A stretch of 13,596 bases of DNA from Deltaproteobacteria bacterium (GTDB lineage: Bacteria; Desulfobacterota; DSM-4660; Desulfatiglandales; B25-G16): contig CP070752.1 of the NCBI GenBank assembly GCA_020348625.1, positions 841,211 through 854,806 on the forward strand. Reading direction: 5' to 3'. Below the pieces are notes generated by a model. That model ran no database searches, was not told where the DNA came from, and worked only from the letters and a program-made list of their open reading frames with translations. A program made the translations under genes and the position numbers. Positions 7,383 through 13,596 of the stretch are shown here, piece by piece (position 1 is the first letter of the stretch; every line of letters starts with the position of its first letter).

Positions 7383-7672
7383 CCGCGATTATTGAGACTC
7401 GCTTTTTAAACACAGGTATGTCCAGTAGCCTCGAAAGAGATGGAGTGAAGAGCATTAGGAGTGAAAACTGAGGCCAGATCCTGTTTGATTCCTCGATGCG
7501 ATGGCTTGATATTATCCGGATTCTATCGTTGGTCCAGTAACTAATGGTCGAGCTGAACCCGGCCTTAAGTGTTTTTGTTTATACTCGTGGACAACTCGGC
7601 GAGGGTTTAGTCAATAGGTAAAGGCAAGTTTCGAGTCCGAGTTACCTGTTTCCTCAAAAAGGGAGGTAAGGT
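7383..7672. other. Intergenic region, no gene seen
   Basis: There is no convincing frame. A weak GCGA/TCGC pair followed by TTTTT near 7387-7410 might terminate the operon. Two direct GGAGTGAA copies (7442-7449 and 7458-7465) are spaced 16 bases apart. A TATACT at 7580-7585 resembles a -10 box but lacks a clear -35 partner. Confidence 0.35.
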
Positions 7673-8041
7673 ATGTCAGAAGAAAACGTGAAAGATACTG
7701 ATCAGCTGAAAACAAGCACCAGCGGCGAACTCGCGGGCAAGCTGGCCGCAGTCAGCTGGAGCCTTTTTTTCATCTGGATCGGAATAATCCTGCTGATGAA
7801 AATCGGCACCGGCATCGGTCTGTTGGGTGTCGGAGTCATTACCTTGGGGGCACAAGTGGCCCGGAAGTATTTCAATCTTAAACTGGAGCCGTTCTGGGTT
7901 GTTGTGGGTCTGCTCTTTGTGCTGGGTGGTCTGTGGGGATTGTTCGACGCAAAACTTCCCCTGGTGCCCATCGTGTTTATCGCAGCAGGCTTAGCGCTCC
8001 TTGTTTCGACCATTAGGGGCAAGCATCTGATGCGGAAATAA
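7673..8041 (+). CDS. Small four-helix membrane protein of unknown function
   Basis: The 122-residue protein has a polar N-terminus and four predicted transmembrane helices (about 24-44, 46-63, 74-91 and 95-114). The helices are Gly-rich, e.g. TGIGLLGVGVITLGAQ and FWVVVGLLFVLGGLW, and the third and fourth are separated by a short acidic turn. The pattern resembles the membrane domain of LiaF/DUF5668-like proteins, but the soluble C-terminal domain of LiaF is absent. GGGAGG at 7661-7666, six bases ahead of the ATG, makes this start strong. It stands alone: about 290 bases from the barrel gene and 180 from the ion channel gene. No function can be assigned. Confidence 0.82.
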   Translation: MSEENVKDTDQLKTSTSGELAGKLAAVSWSLFFIWIGIILLMKIGTGIGLLGVGVITLGAQVARKYFNLKLEPFWVVVGLLFVLGGLWGLFDAKLPLVPIVFIAAGLALLVSTIRGKHLMRK

Positions 8042-8082
8042 TTCCATCCTTAAAGCTTCCCAAGTGGGTTAGAAACAAACAA

Positions 8083-8112
8083 ATCACACGCCTAAGTAAA
8101 ATTATGTATAAT
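8083..8112 (+). promoter_or_regulatory. Possible sigma70-type promoter for the ion channel gene
   Basis: A consensus TATAAT lies at 8107-8112, with ATCACA at 8083-8088 as a partial -35 box (four of six positions match TTGACA) and an 18-base spacer. The surrounding gap is AT-rich. The start codon is about 110 bases downstream, so the leader would be long. Confidence 0.3.
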
Positions 8113-8223
8113 AATTGTAGATTCGACCTTGTTTTGATCAGATAATTCCCTAAAATGCTTTTCTTGATTTAGTTATTTCAGAAATCAATCTAGGGTGTCC
8201 ATTAATACTTTTAAGCAATTGCA

Positions 8224-8877
8224 ATGAAAGGCAAGCTCCGCTATTTAACTGTCTCCATGCTTCTTCTCTTCGTTCTGCTTCCTTTTCTCGAAGGTGGCAC
8301 CATCAGGCGAATGATATTGGACATTCTCACATCAGCGGTACTCTTTTTTGGGATATATGCGGTCAGCTATGACAGGAAAAAAGTAGTTATTGCATTGGCA
8401 TTTGCTCTGCCTTGGTTCGTATCGGCTTGGGTAGAATTGCTTTCCTCAACTCCATCTCTGATCCTAGGTTCCATCTCCACTGTATTTTTGATCCTTTTCT
8501 ATGCCTTTACGGCGATAGCTATACTCTCGTTCGTGCTAAAATCAGAACAAGTGAGTCAAGATGTCCTTTACGGAGCTGTTTCAATCTATCTGCTTATTGG
8601 GGGTATATGGTTCGCAATTTATGCGCTCATAGAGACATTACGGCCCGGCTCTTTTGTTATCGATCCTGTGTATAATATAGACGGCGTAGTAAATTGGCCA
8701 GATTTTCTTTATTACAGTTTTACGACGCTCACTACGCTGGGATACGGAGATATCATACCGGTAACTTCCCTGGCTAGATCCTTTGCCGTGCTCGAAGCAA
8801 TTATTGGGGTAATGTATCTAGCAGTTATCATCAGCAGGCTTGTAGGCTTGTACATCGCGCGCTCAATAAAACCATGA
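8224..8877 (+). CDS. Potassium-type ion channel (Ion_trans_2 family)
   Basis: The 217-residue integral membrane protein has about six helices (7-22, 28-48, 53-70, 80-104, 113-135 and 186-210). A re-entrant pore region with the canonical filter TLGYGD (residues 171-176) is preceded by the pore helix DFLYYSFTTLT. The filter identifies a K+-selective or closely related channel. The architecture is a 2TM pore after four extra helices, but these have no Arg-rich voltage-sensor helix, so voltage gating is not expected. There is no C-terminal RCK or cNMP domain; the protein stops seven residues after the last helix (IARSIKP). No good Shine-Dalgarno precedes the ATG, so the start is less certain than the family. 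The nearby nucleotide cyclase is suggestive, but no nucleotide-binding domain is present. Confidence 0.9.
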   Translation: MKGKLRYLTVSMLLLFVLLPFLEGGTIRRMILDILTSAVLFFGIYAVSYDRKKVVIALAFALPWFVSAWVELLSSTPSLILGSISTVFLILFYAFTAIAILSFVLKSEQVSQDVLYGAVSIYLLIGGIWFAIYALIETLRPGSFVIDPVYNIDGVVNWPDFLYYSFTTLTTLGYGDIIPVTSLARSFAVLEAIIGVMYLAVIISRLVGLYIARSIKP

Positions 8878-8992
8878 GAGTTTTAACTAATGGATCACTC
8901 GCAACAGCCCTAACTGAAAAAAGCGATAAGGACTATCACGACCGGCACCAAGATAGTTAGTGGATCCTCCCTCTACAGAATCTGAGAACGCC

Positions 8993-10519
8993 ATGAAAAA
9001 AAAGAAAATCACTGCAATCACTCTCATATCGATGATCTCCGCTTCTATTGCCTTCGCCTTGGCATACGAACATAATCTCCGCACCAATGAACAGAAAGAG
9101 ATAGACAATTACGCGGATATCATAGCTGTATCTCTCTGGAACTTCGAACCAAAGGGGCCAACCGAGTATCTTAGCCTCGTATGCAGGCGGCAAAACTACA
9201 AACGACTGGTGGTCACTGATAGCGACGGCGAAATCTTTATTGATATAGGGAGCGGACTCCAGAGCCGGATTGACCGATTTCTTGTCTCTCTCAGGCTCAT
9301 TCGCTCCTCCCGCATCAGCTCCGACATAATTTACGAGGGACGTGTGATCGGCAAGATCTCCGCGGTTTGGTATCCCCTCTCCATTTATGTCTACTTCTAT
9401 ACAGCTGTTATCATAGTGCTGTCGGTGATGGTGCTGTGGTTCTTCCTCAGCACTTTGGAGAAAAGCAAAGAGCTTGAGATTCGAGCCGAATTCCTTAAGA
9501 AGATGTTTGGCCGTTATCTCTCAAAAGAAGTGATGGAAGCGCTGATCGAAAACCCTGAATCCGCGGGGATTGGTGGCGAGAAACGCATGGTCACTATCAT
9601 GATGACCGACCTGCGGGGATTTACCCCCCTTGCCGAGCGTCTGAAACCAGAGCAGGTGCTTCAATTGCTCAATTCCTACTTTGAGGTCATGATAGACGTA
9701 GTTCTCAAGCATAACGGCACCATTGACGAGATTATTGGTGACGCGTTACTGGTCCTTTTTGGAGCGCCACAACGCATGCCAGACCGGGCTCAGCGGGCCA
9801 TCGCCTGCGCCATCGAAATGCAAAATGCCATGGCGGAGGTGAACCATCGAAATCGTATGCTTGGACTACCCAAGCTAGAGATGGGAATTGGTCTCAATGA
9901 GGCAGAGGTGATTGTTGGCAACATCGGCTCCATCAAACGGAGTAAATATGGTGTCGTAGGAAGCGGCGTGAATATGACAGCCCGAATTGAGTCTTATACC
10001 ATTGGTGGGCAGATTCTCATCTCGAAATCGGTCCGCAACGAGGCCGGTGATGTACTTCAGATCGAAGACAGGATTACCCTTTATCCCAAAGGAGCAGAAA
10101 CGCCGCTAGTGGTCTATGAAGTTCGCGGCATAGGCGGCCAGTACAATCTCACGCTCGAACGTGAAGTCCTGAGGCTCTATTCGCTCAGCAGGGAGATTCC
10201 GATTCGCTACACTGTGCTCGATGGAAAGTACATGGGTGAACGGGAATTGGAAGGAGCAATTATTCGACTTTCACGGAAGTCTGCAGAACTGCGTCTTCAG
10301 TTTGGATTAGAACTTTTGATTAATCTCAAACTCAACCTTCTAAATGTCACTGAAGAATTATCGAGTAAGGACTTTTACGGGAAAGTGGTGGCAAAACTCG
10401 AGGCCGATCCATCTACCTGTGACGTGCAACTACGATTTACAGCCCTACCATCAGAGATTGATGGTTATTTCCAAGCGGCTCTTCACCAAGTGATGGAGTT
10501 GGAGCCAGAAGCGATTTGA
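8993..10519 (+). CDS. Membrane-bound class III adenylate/guanylate cyclase with PilZ-like C-terminal domain
   Basis: From ATG 8993 the product has 508 residues; a GTG at 8960 would add eleven. Order: a first TM helix (about 7-25), a roughly 100-residue extracytoplasmic sensor region (ADIIAVSLWNFEP, LVVTDSDGEIFIDIG), a second TM helix (about 130-153), a signalling helix (KKMFGRYLSKEVMEAL) and the cyclase domain (about 195-380). Catalytic residues are visible: metal Asp206 in TDLRGFT, metal Asp250 in IIGDALL, and the transition-state pair Asn327/Arg331 in VNMTAR. The two base-selecting positions read Glu246 (TIDEIIGD, where adenylate cyclases have Lys) and Gly320 (KYGVVG, where they have Asp or Thr). 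This points to GTP rather than ATP. The C-terminal part (about 396-500) looks like a degenerate PilZ domain. The product would be cGMP (predicted) or cAMP; the sensed signal is unknown. Confidence 0.93.
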   Translation: MKKKKITAITLISMISASIAFALAYEHNLRTNEQKEIDNYADIIAVSLWNFEPKGPTEYLSLVCRRQNYKRLVVTDSDGEIFIDIGSGLQSRIDRFLVSLRLIRSSRISSDIIYEGRVIGKISAVWYPLSIYVYFYTAVIIVLSVMVLWFFLSTLEKSKELEIRAEFLKKMFGRYLSKEVMEALIENPESAGIGGEKRMVTIMMTDLRGFTPLAERLKPEQVLQLLNSYFEVMIDVVLKHNGTIDEIIGDALLVLFGAPQRMPDRAQRAIACAIEMQNAMAEVNHRNRMLGLPKLEMGIGLNEAEVIVGNIGSIKRSKYGVVGSGVNMTARIESYTIGGQILISKSVRNEAGDVLQIEDRITLYPKGAETPLVVYEVRGIGGQYNLTLEREVLRLYSLSREIPIRYTVLDGKYMGERELEGAIIRLSRKSAELRLQFGLELLINLKLNLLNVTEELSSKDFYGKVVAKLEADPSTCDVQLRFTALPSEIDGYFQAALHQVMELEPEAI

Positions 10520-10750
10520 CGGGTCTAACAGCAAAATTAGATGGAGATGCTGGCTCATAAGGTCTTCCTGTGTTTGCAGCGGAATTCGGCAAAGAAGCCG
10601 GTAAGATCAGGCAAGAGCGCAGTGCTGGGCTGAAGAGATCCAGAAAGATTGAATCAACACCAAAGTGCGAGAATTGAAAGGCAGAGTCACTCTGGCCGTG
10701 ATCCTTTCTCCCTATACAGGGTGATGATCCTGTCTAATACTCTAACACAT

Positions 10751-10781
10751 TTTCTGGAGTTCGTGGCGTCCAGTCCAGAAA
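10751..10781. other. Inverted repeat TTTCTGGA / TCCAGAAA
   Basis: Eight-base perfect arms (10751-10758 and 10774-10781) surround a 15-base spacer. It lies just ahead of the second, larger inverted repeat. It could be a hairpin in the cyclase 3' region or a protein-binding site. Confidence 0.35.
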
Positions 10782-10791
10782 GCAAGCACGT

Positions 10792-10830
10792 ACAGTCAAA
10801 AAAATCCCGGATTTAGGGTTTTTCGACTGT
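10792..10830. terminator. Near-palindrome, possibly a bidirectional terminator
   Basis: ACAGTC, an A-tract, CCC, loop GGATTTA, GGG, a T-tract, GACTGT. The outer six-base arms and inner CCC/GGG pair perfectly, and the A7/T5 tracts pair with small slippage. The A-tract, short GC stem and T-tract resemble an intrinsic terminator that could work on either strand. It is about 270 bases after the cyclase stop and about 40 before the next gene. The long gap to the cyclase leaves other roles open, such as an element end. Confidence 0.45.
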
Positions 10831-10868
10831 CTCATTTGTAAGCCTCAATAGAAAATGGAGGATATGTG

Positions 10869-11825
10869 GTGACACAAGATTCGAGAGAACATGACGTACC
10901 GCAGTGCCACGTTGAAACGGTCAATTTTTCAACTCTAATCGGGAGGGATATCCCAAGACTTAAAGATGTGAGTCTCAATATCACATTTCTTCTACTGATT
11001 ATCATCACTATTTGCTTTATTCCTGCCAGTTTGCATGCAAAAGACACCATTACTTGGTTAACCTTTGATTTCCCTCCTTTACGAATAATAAAAGGGGAGC
11101 AAAAGGGAAAAGGAATAGGAGATATGGCTGTTGATTTCCTACAGGAGAGGCTCACCGAATATCGCCATGAGAACACCGAGGTAAATCTAAAAAGGCTCTT
11201 CTATATAATGAAGAATGAGGAAAAGGTATGTACTATAGGGATAATTAAGACTCCTCAGAGAGAAGAGTTTTTGCATTACTCTATTCCAGCTTTAATTAGG
11301 CCAGGCCTTTCTATCGTTATTAATAAAGATAGAATGAGTGTATTTGGAAATCCGAAAAAAATCTCTTTGGCTAAACTGATTAAGAATGAGGATTTGAAAG
11401 TAGGCATCGTGCCTAAGCGGTCATATACTGAGGCCGTCGATTCTATTTTGCAGAGGCATAAAGGACAAAAAAACATATTGGTTAGAGAGGGCTTTGATCT
11501 GGCCTCTGGCCTACTCAAAATGCTGTCGAGGGGACATATAGATTATATAATTGAGTACCCTAGTCAGGTGCTCTATATCTCTAGACAAATAGATCGAAGC
11601 GATCAATTCTATACTATTGCTCTGGAGGAAGCTCCGAGTTATACGGTATCTCATGTGGTCTGCCCCAAGAATAGATGGGGAAAGCGAGTCATTGAAAGAA
11701 TGGATACTATCTTGAAACAGGGCAGACCCACTCCGCAATATCGTTCCTGCATAGAAAGATGGGTAGAGGAAAGGAGAAGAAAAGAGTTCCGAGAGGTATA
11801 TAATAGATTTTTGGAATTGGAGTAG
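10869..11825 (+). CDS. Periplasmic solute-binding-like protein (TIGR02285 / SBP_bac_3-type)
   Basis: The protein resembles the TIGR02285 group of family-3 solute-binding-like proteins. Seen features are TITWLTFDFPPLRIIKGEQ at the mature N-terminus, GKGIGDMAVDFLQERL, CTIGIIKTPQREEFLHYS, GLSIVINKD and a second lobe with LKVGIVPKRSY and GHIDYIIEYPSQ. The fold should be two alpha/beta lobes closing on a small ligand. No permease or ATPase is nearby, so it may serve sensing or an orphan role. The start is odd. GTG 10869 has GGAGGA six bases upstream, but it puts about 36 polar residues before the hydrophobic helix (SLNITFLLLIIITICFIPA). GTG 10968 would give a normal signal peptide but lacks a clear ribosome site. 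Codon use is more AT-rich than in the RND operon. Confidence 0.82.
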   Translation: MTQDSREHDVPQCHVETVNFSTLIGRDIPRLKDVSLNITFLLLIIITICFIPASLHAKDTITWLTFDFPPLRIIKGEQKGKGIGDMAVDFLQERLTEYRHENTEVNLKRLFYIMKNEEKVCTIGIIKTPQREEFLHYSIPALIRPGLSIVINKDRMSVFGNPKKISLAKLIKNEDLKVGIVPKRSYTEAVDSILQRHKGQKNILVREGFDLASGLLKMLSRGHIDYIIEYPSQVLYISRQIDRSDQFYTIALEEAPSYTVSHVVCPKNRWGKRVIERMDTILKQGRPTPQYRSCIERWVEERRRKEFREVYNRFLELE

Positions 11826-12260
11826 TAAGCCCCAAAGCTATGTTTCATCGCTCCAAATTTATCCAGTATCTTGAGGTTGAAAGACGTTGCAGGGAAGGCC
11901 TGCCCTTTCAAGCGTTGGATCCTAATTTCTCTAGTTCGCCCAGCTCCTTTGCTGCGAGCTGGAAAATCCGATTTCGCCTGATGCCCATTTCCGCCATTGT
12001 TTCCGCGCACTTCATCTTTAACAATAGCTGGCCACAATCAACTATGGCTCTCAGTCGAAGGCTGATAGCGGCTATACTATAATAACTACAAGGGAAAATG
12101 TAGCATCTTTATATATACCTGGACTTTCTGTTTCTCGCCAAAGCCAATAGTAGGGGCAAATCTAACTTTATTCAAAGTTTGTTTTACCAGGCATAGGGTT
12201 TTCGCCTTTGAGGGGCTAGGAGATCACAGCAATGAACTTGCATATGAATAGATGAGCATC
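11826..12260. other. Intergenic region with possible minus-strand gene remnant
   Basis: This lies between convergent genes. Predicted frames on both strands look like chance. On the minus strand a frame runs from 12108 to a stop at 11908. It has protein-like composition (AIVDCGQLLLKMKCAETMAE, then RIFQLAAKELGELEKLG) but has an ATG only at 12015 (35 residues). It may be a fragment of a decayed gene. No terminator is clear for either flanking gene. Confidence 0.35.
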
Positions 12261-12758
12261 TTAATTCAAACGCTGCCTGATATATTCGGATAAATCTGTA
12301 TTTGGAATTATTTCATAAGAAATGGAATTGGGAACTGCGCGCTTGTTCATAACACCGAGTACAAATGAATTCTTATATTTTTCAACGGCATCTTCCGATT
12401 CCCATTGATAGATGCCCTGCCAGTAACCCGTATTTTCATTTATCATCCAGATCTTGTCCCTGAAACCGGGGAATGCGACAATTAAGAAAACGGGAATCAG
12501 GGATGTTAGCTTGTTTGCCTTGTGAGACAATTTTGCAAACTTGAAACGCACTCTAAAAACAGTCATTGAATGATCCGAATAACTTTTTCCGGATTTCAGA
12601 GTCATGTGTCGAAAAATGGTAAATCTTTGGCCATCATCCATTGCAACTGTCCTTCCTAGGAATTCCTTGGGAAAATGGATCTTCCATAATAGAAAGAAGA
12701 AAATTGTTTTGGCTAGCGAACCTATGATTACAAAAGGGATAAAGTTTCCAATAGACAT
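12261..12758 (-). CDS. Membrane-anchored protein with YdhR/monooxygenase-like C-terminal region
   Basis: This is the only clear minus-strand gene. I start at the ATG whose first base is 12758 because AAGGAG lies seven bases upstream; an earlier in-frame ATG 22 codons upstream lacks such a site. The product has 165 residues. An N-terminal helix (FIPFVIIGSLAKTIFFFLLW) could be a membrane anchor or signal sequence. A basic strand-rich region (SMTVFRVRFKFAKLSHKAN) and FPGFRDKIWMINENTGY follow, then GIYQWESEDAVEKYKNSF and VPNSISYEIIP. The latter part resembles the alpha/beta-barrel fold of YdhR/antibiotic-monooxygenase-like proteins, in which a strand with G-Y/F-W-E is followed by an amphipathic helix ending in Y. 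No cofactor motif is present, so enzymatic activity is not claimed. The gene is AT-rich and isolated. Confidence 0.72.
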   Translation of the reverse strand: MSIGNFIPFVIIGSLAKTIFFFLLWKIHFPKEFLGRTVAMDDGQRFTIFRHMTLKSGKSYSDHSMTVFRVRFKFAKLSHKANKLTSLIPVFLIVAFPGFRDKIWMINENTGYWQGIYQWESEDAVEKYKNSFVLGVMNKRAVPNSISYEIIPNTDLSEYIRQRLN

Positions 12759-12962
12759 GATACAACTCCTTTCACTTAGGTTGAACGGGACGATGAAACG
12801 TTGGTAAGAAAGCAAATGAATCACAAAATAGAAAAAGTCGTTTACTTTTTTGCGGACGTGCCCGGCGACACCTCGCTTTCACGCAATTCTTTATGAAGTA
12901 CGAACTGACCCCGCCCCTCAACAGTGGCAAGGCCATCTATTTCGCAGCACCCAACATTTGAC

Positions 12963-12978
12963 GACATCGATCGATGTC
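12963..12978. promoter_or_regulatory. Perfect 16-bp palindrome, possible operator
   Basis: GACATCGATCGATGTC is identical to its reverse complement. ACGA before it and TCGT after it extend the symmetry around single-base offsets. It sits about 205 bases upstream of the minus-strand gene and 555 before the promoter near the window end, so its target gene is unclear. Confidence 0.35.
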
Positions 12979-13372
12979 TCGTCTAATAATTCTCGGCTTT
13001 TTCTAATCCTGCCATGCCTATCCGTCTATTGAACAGTTTCCGAAGATTCCGATGGATTTAAATCTTTGTGAAGTGCCAATCATAAGACCATTAGTCTTTT
13101 TCAATGAGTTTCTCCAACGCGGGATGCAATATCTAGGTTAAACCCATTGATCATAATCTGCAACTTACTCACGTACTTGACACACAAACCCCTTCTCAAT
13201 ATAGCCTCCTCCACTAAAAGGGGGTTCTTGTCACACCACAAAAACTCTTTTCTGAGAATAAAGAATTGACAGATATGAAAAAAGGTTTTATGGATCTACC
13301 ACAATGTGGCATACTTTAAAATAGGGTGCTCAAATAAAGGCGTGGTCTTCTCGAATGGCCTAATCTGGCGTC

Positions 13373-13420
13373 CTTTTCCCCCGCTCCCGGTGAAACGGCC
13401 CATGGCATAATTGAATCGGG
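13373..13420 (+). repeat. Dispersed imperfect repeat, copy B
   Basis: TTTTCCCC, TGAAACGGCCC (13391-13401) and GAATCGGG (13413-13420) recur in the same order and orientation as at 1672-1718. The last two blocks have the same spacing. Between the blocks the sequence differs, so this is an old or degenerate repeat. Confidence 0.4.
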
Positions 13421-13443
13421 AATTGCGATTGATGGTGTGACGT

Positions 13444-13465
13444 GAAACAAGGCGCTGTTTCTTTT
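13444..13465 (+). terminator. Weak terminator-like hairpin
   Basis: GAAACA, loop AGGCGC, TGTTTC, then TTTT. Six base pairs, mostly A-T, with a short T-run. No gene immediately upstream ends here, so it may be incidental. Confidence 0.25.
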
Positions 13466-13532
13466 CAGCGAGACGGGCTACACATTACCGGGGATAGCGA
13501 ACCAACACACTCTTGAAAAAATGATAACAAAC

Positions 13533-13560
13533 TTGACAGACCCTTTCAAACCAGTATATT
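13533..13560 (+). promoter_or_regulatory. Sigma70-type promoter reading out of the window
   Basis: A consensus TTGACA (13533-13538) and TATATT (13555-13560, five of six) are separated by 16 bases. Downstream sequence is AT-rich. No start codon with a ribosome site appears before the window ends, so it should drive a gene beyond 13596 on the + strand. Confidence 0.5.
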
Positions 13561-13596
13561 TGAACGATACGGTAGAATAAAGCTTAACTTGGCCCA

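Larger units (their letters stand above)
10520..10868. other. Intergenic region with possible gene remnant
   Basis: No intact gene is seen. One frame reads about 35 codons with protein-like composition (AAEFGKEAGKIRQERS) before a stop near 10676. A second frame reads WAEEIQKD, an in-frame TGA, then KVRELKGRVTLAVILS. Either may be debris of a decayed gene, but the evidence is weak. The second half carries two inverted repeats, at 10751-10781 and 10792-10830. Confidence 0.35.
12759..13596. other. Long non-coding region at the window end
   Basis: No frame here is convincing. A 60-codon + frame at 12850-13032 lacks a ribosome site and any domain pattern. The region holds a perfect 16-bp palindrome (12963-12978), a short AAGAC/GTCTT stem followed by Ts (13084-13101) and repeat copy B (13373-13420). 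It also has a weak terminator-like hairpin (13444-13465) and a promoter (13533-13560). The sequence just upstream of 12759 should contain the promoter of the minus-strand gene; I could not identify its boxes. Confidence 0.5.

Noticed and set aside
11651..12037. Minus-strand frame of 128 codons across the end of the solute-binding-like gene
   Set aside because: It overlaps a well-supported + gene and has no family-like pattern.
12900..12925. GAACTGACCCC string reminiscent of some IS3-type element ends
   Set aside because: Too short and without a matching inverted end or transposase nearby.
12850..13032. Plus-strand frame of 60 codons
   Set aside because: No ribosome site, no hydrophobic or domain pattern, low-complexity composition.
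13266..13294. TTGACA with a 17-base spacer to TATGGA
   Set aside because: The -10 matches only three of six positions, and no gene start follows within a reasonable distance.
1..13596. CRISPR array, tRNA or rRNA
   Set aside because: No regularly spaced direct repeats and no cloverleaf or rRNA-like sequence was found by eye.

Overview
The window looks like chromosomal DNA of a Gram-negative bacterium. It encodes an outer-membrane beta-barrel, a LolA-like periplasmic protein and several signal-peptide proteins. The protein sequences feel closest to Desulfobacterota (deltaproteobacteria-type) homologues, but that is an impression from family style, not a database result. All genes but one lie on the + strand. 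I see no rRNA, tRNA, CRISPR array or intact insertion sequence. Base composition is mixed: the RND operon (about 2900-7380) is fairly GC-rich, while the stretch from about 10870 to the end is visibly more AT-rich with longer non-coding gaps.

Layout. (1) 1-1424: three co-directional genes about 50 bases apart: the C-terminal half of a YhhN/lysoplasmalogenase-type membrane protein cut by the window edge, a 97-residue conserved-looking protein of unknown function, and a DUF4230-type membrane-anchored protein. (2) 1425-1804: non-coding, with a strong hairpin and one copy of a dispersed repeat whose partner lies near 13400. (3) 1805-2398: an ECF sigma factor with a Cys-containing C-terminal tail. 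It is followed by a possible small Cys-rich gene (2646-2843) and a hairpin. (4) 2907-7382: an envelope-transport operon: an MMPL/RND permease, a LolA-like periplasmic protein and a beta-barrel outer-membrane protein, the last two coupled by an ATGA overlap. A roughly 140-base, highly structured repeat sits between the permease and the LolA-like gene. (5) 7673-8877: a small four-helix membrane protein and a six-helix potassium-type ion channel with a TLGYGD filter. (6) 8993-10519: a membrane-bound class III nucleotide cyclase with a PilZ-like tail, whose substrate-specificity positions suggest GTP rather than ATP. (7) 10869-11825: a TIGR02285/SBP_bac_3-like periplasmic binding protein with an unusually long N-terminus. 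(8) 12261-12758, minus strand: a membrane-anchored protein with a monooxygenase-like (YdhR/ABM type) C-terminus. (9) 12759-13596: non-coding, with a 16-bp perfect palindrome, a weak terminator-like hairpin and a good sigma70-type promoter reading out of the window.

How it fits together. The best-supported functional unit is the RND/LolA-like/beta-barrel operon. It could move a lipid or other hydrophobic compound between the inner and outer membranes. The ECF sigma factor just upstream, on the same strand, is a candidate regulator. The ion channel and the cyclase are independent membrane sensing or homeostasis genes. The most testable single observation is the Glu/Gly specificity pair in the cyclase.
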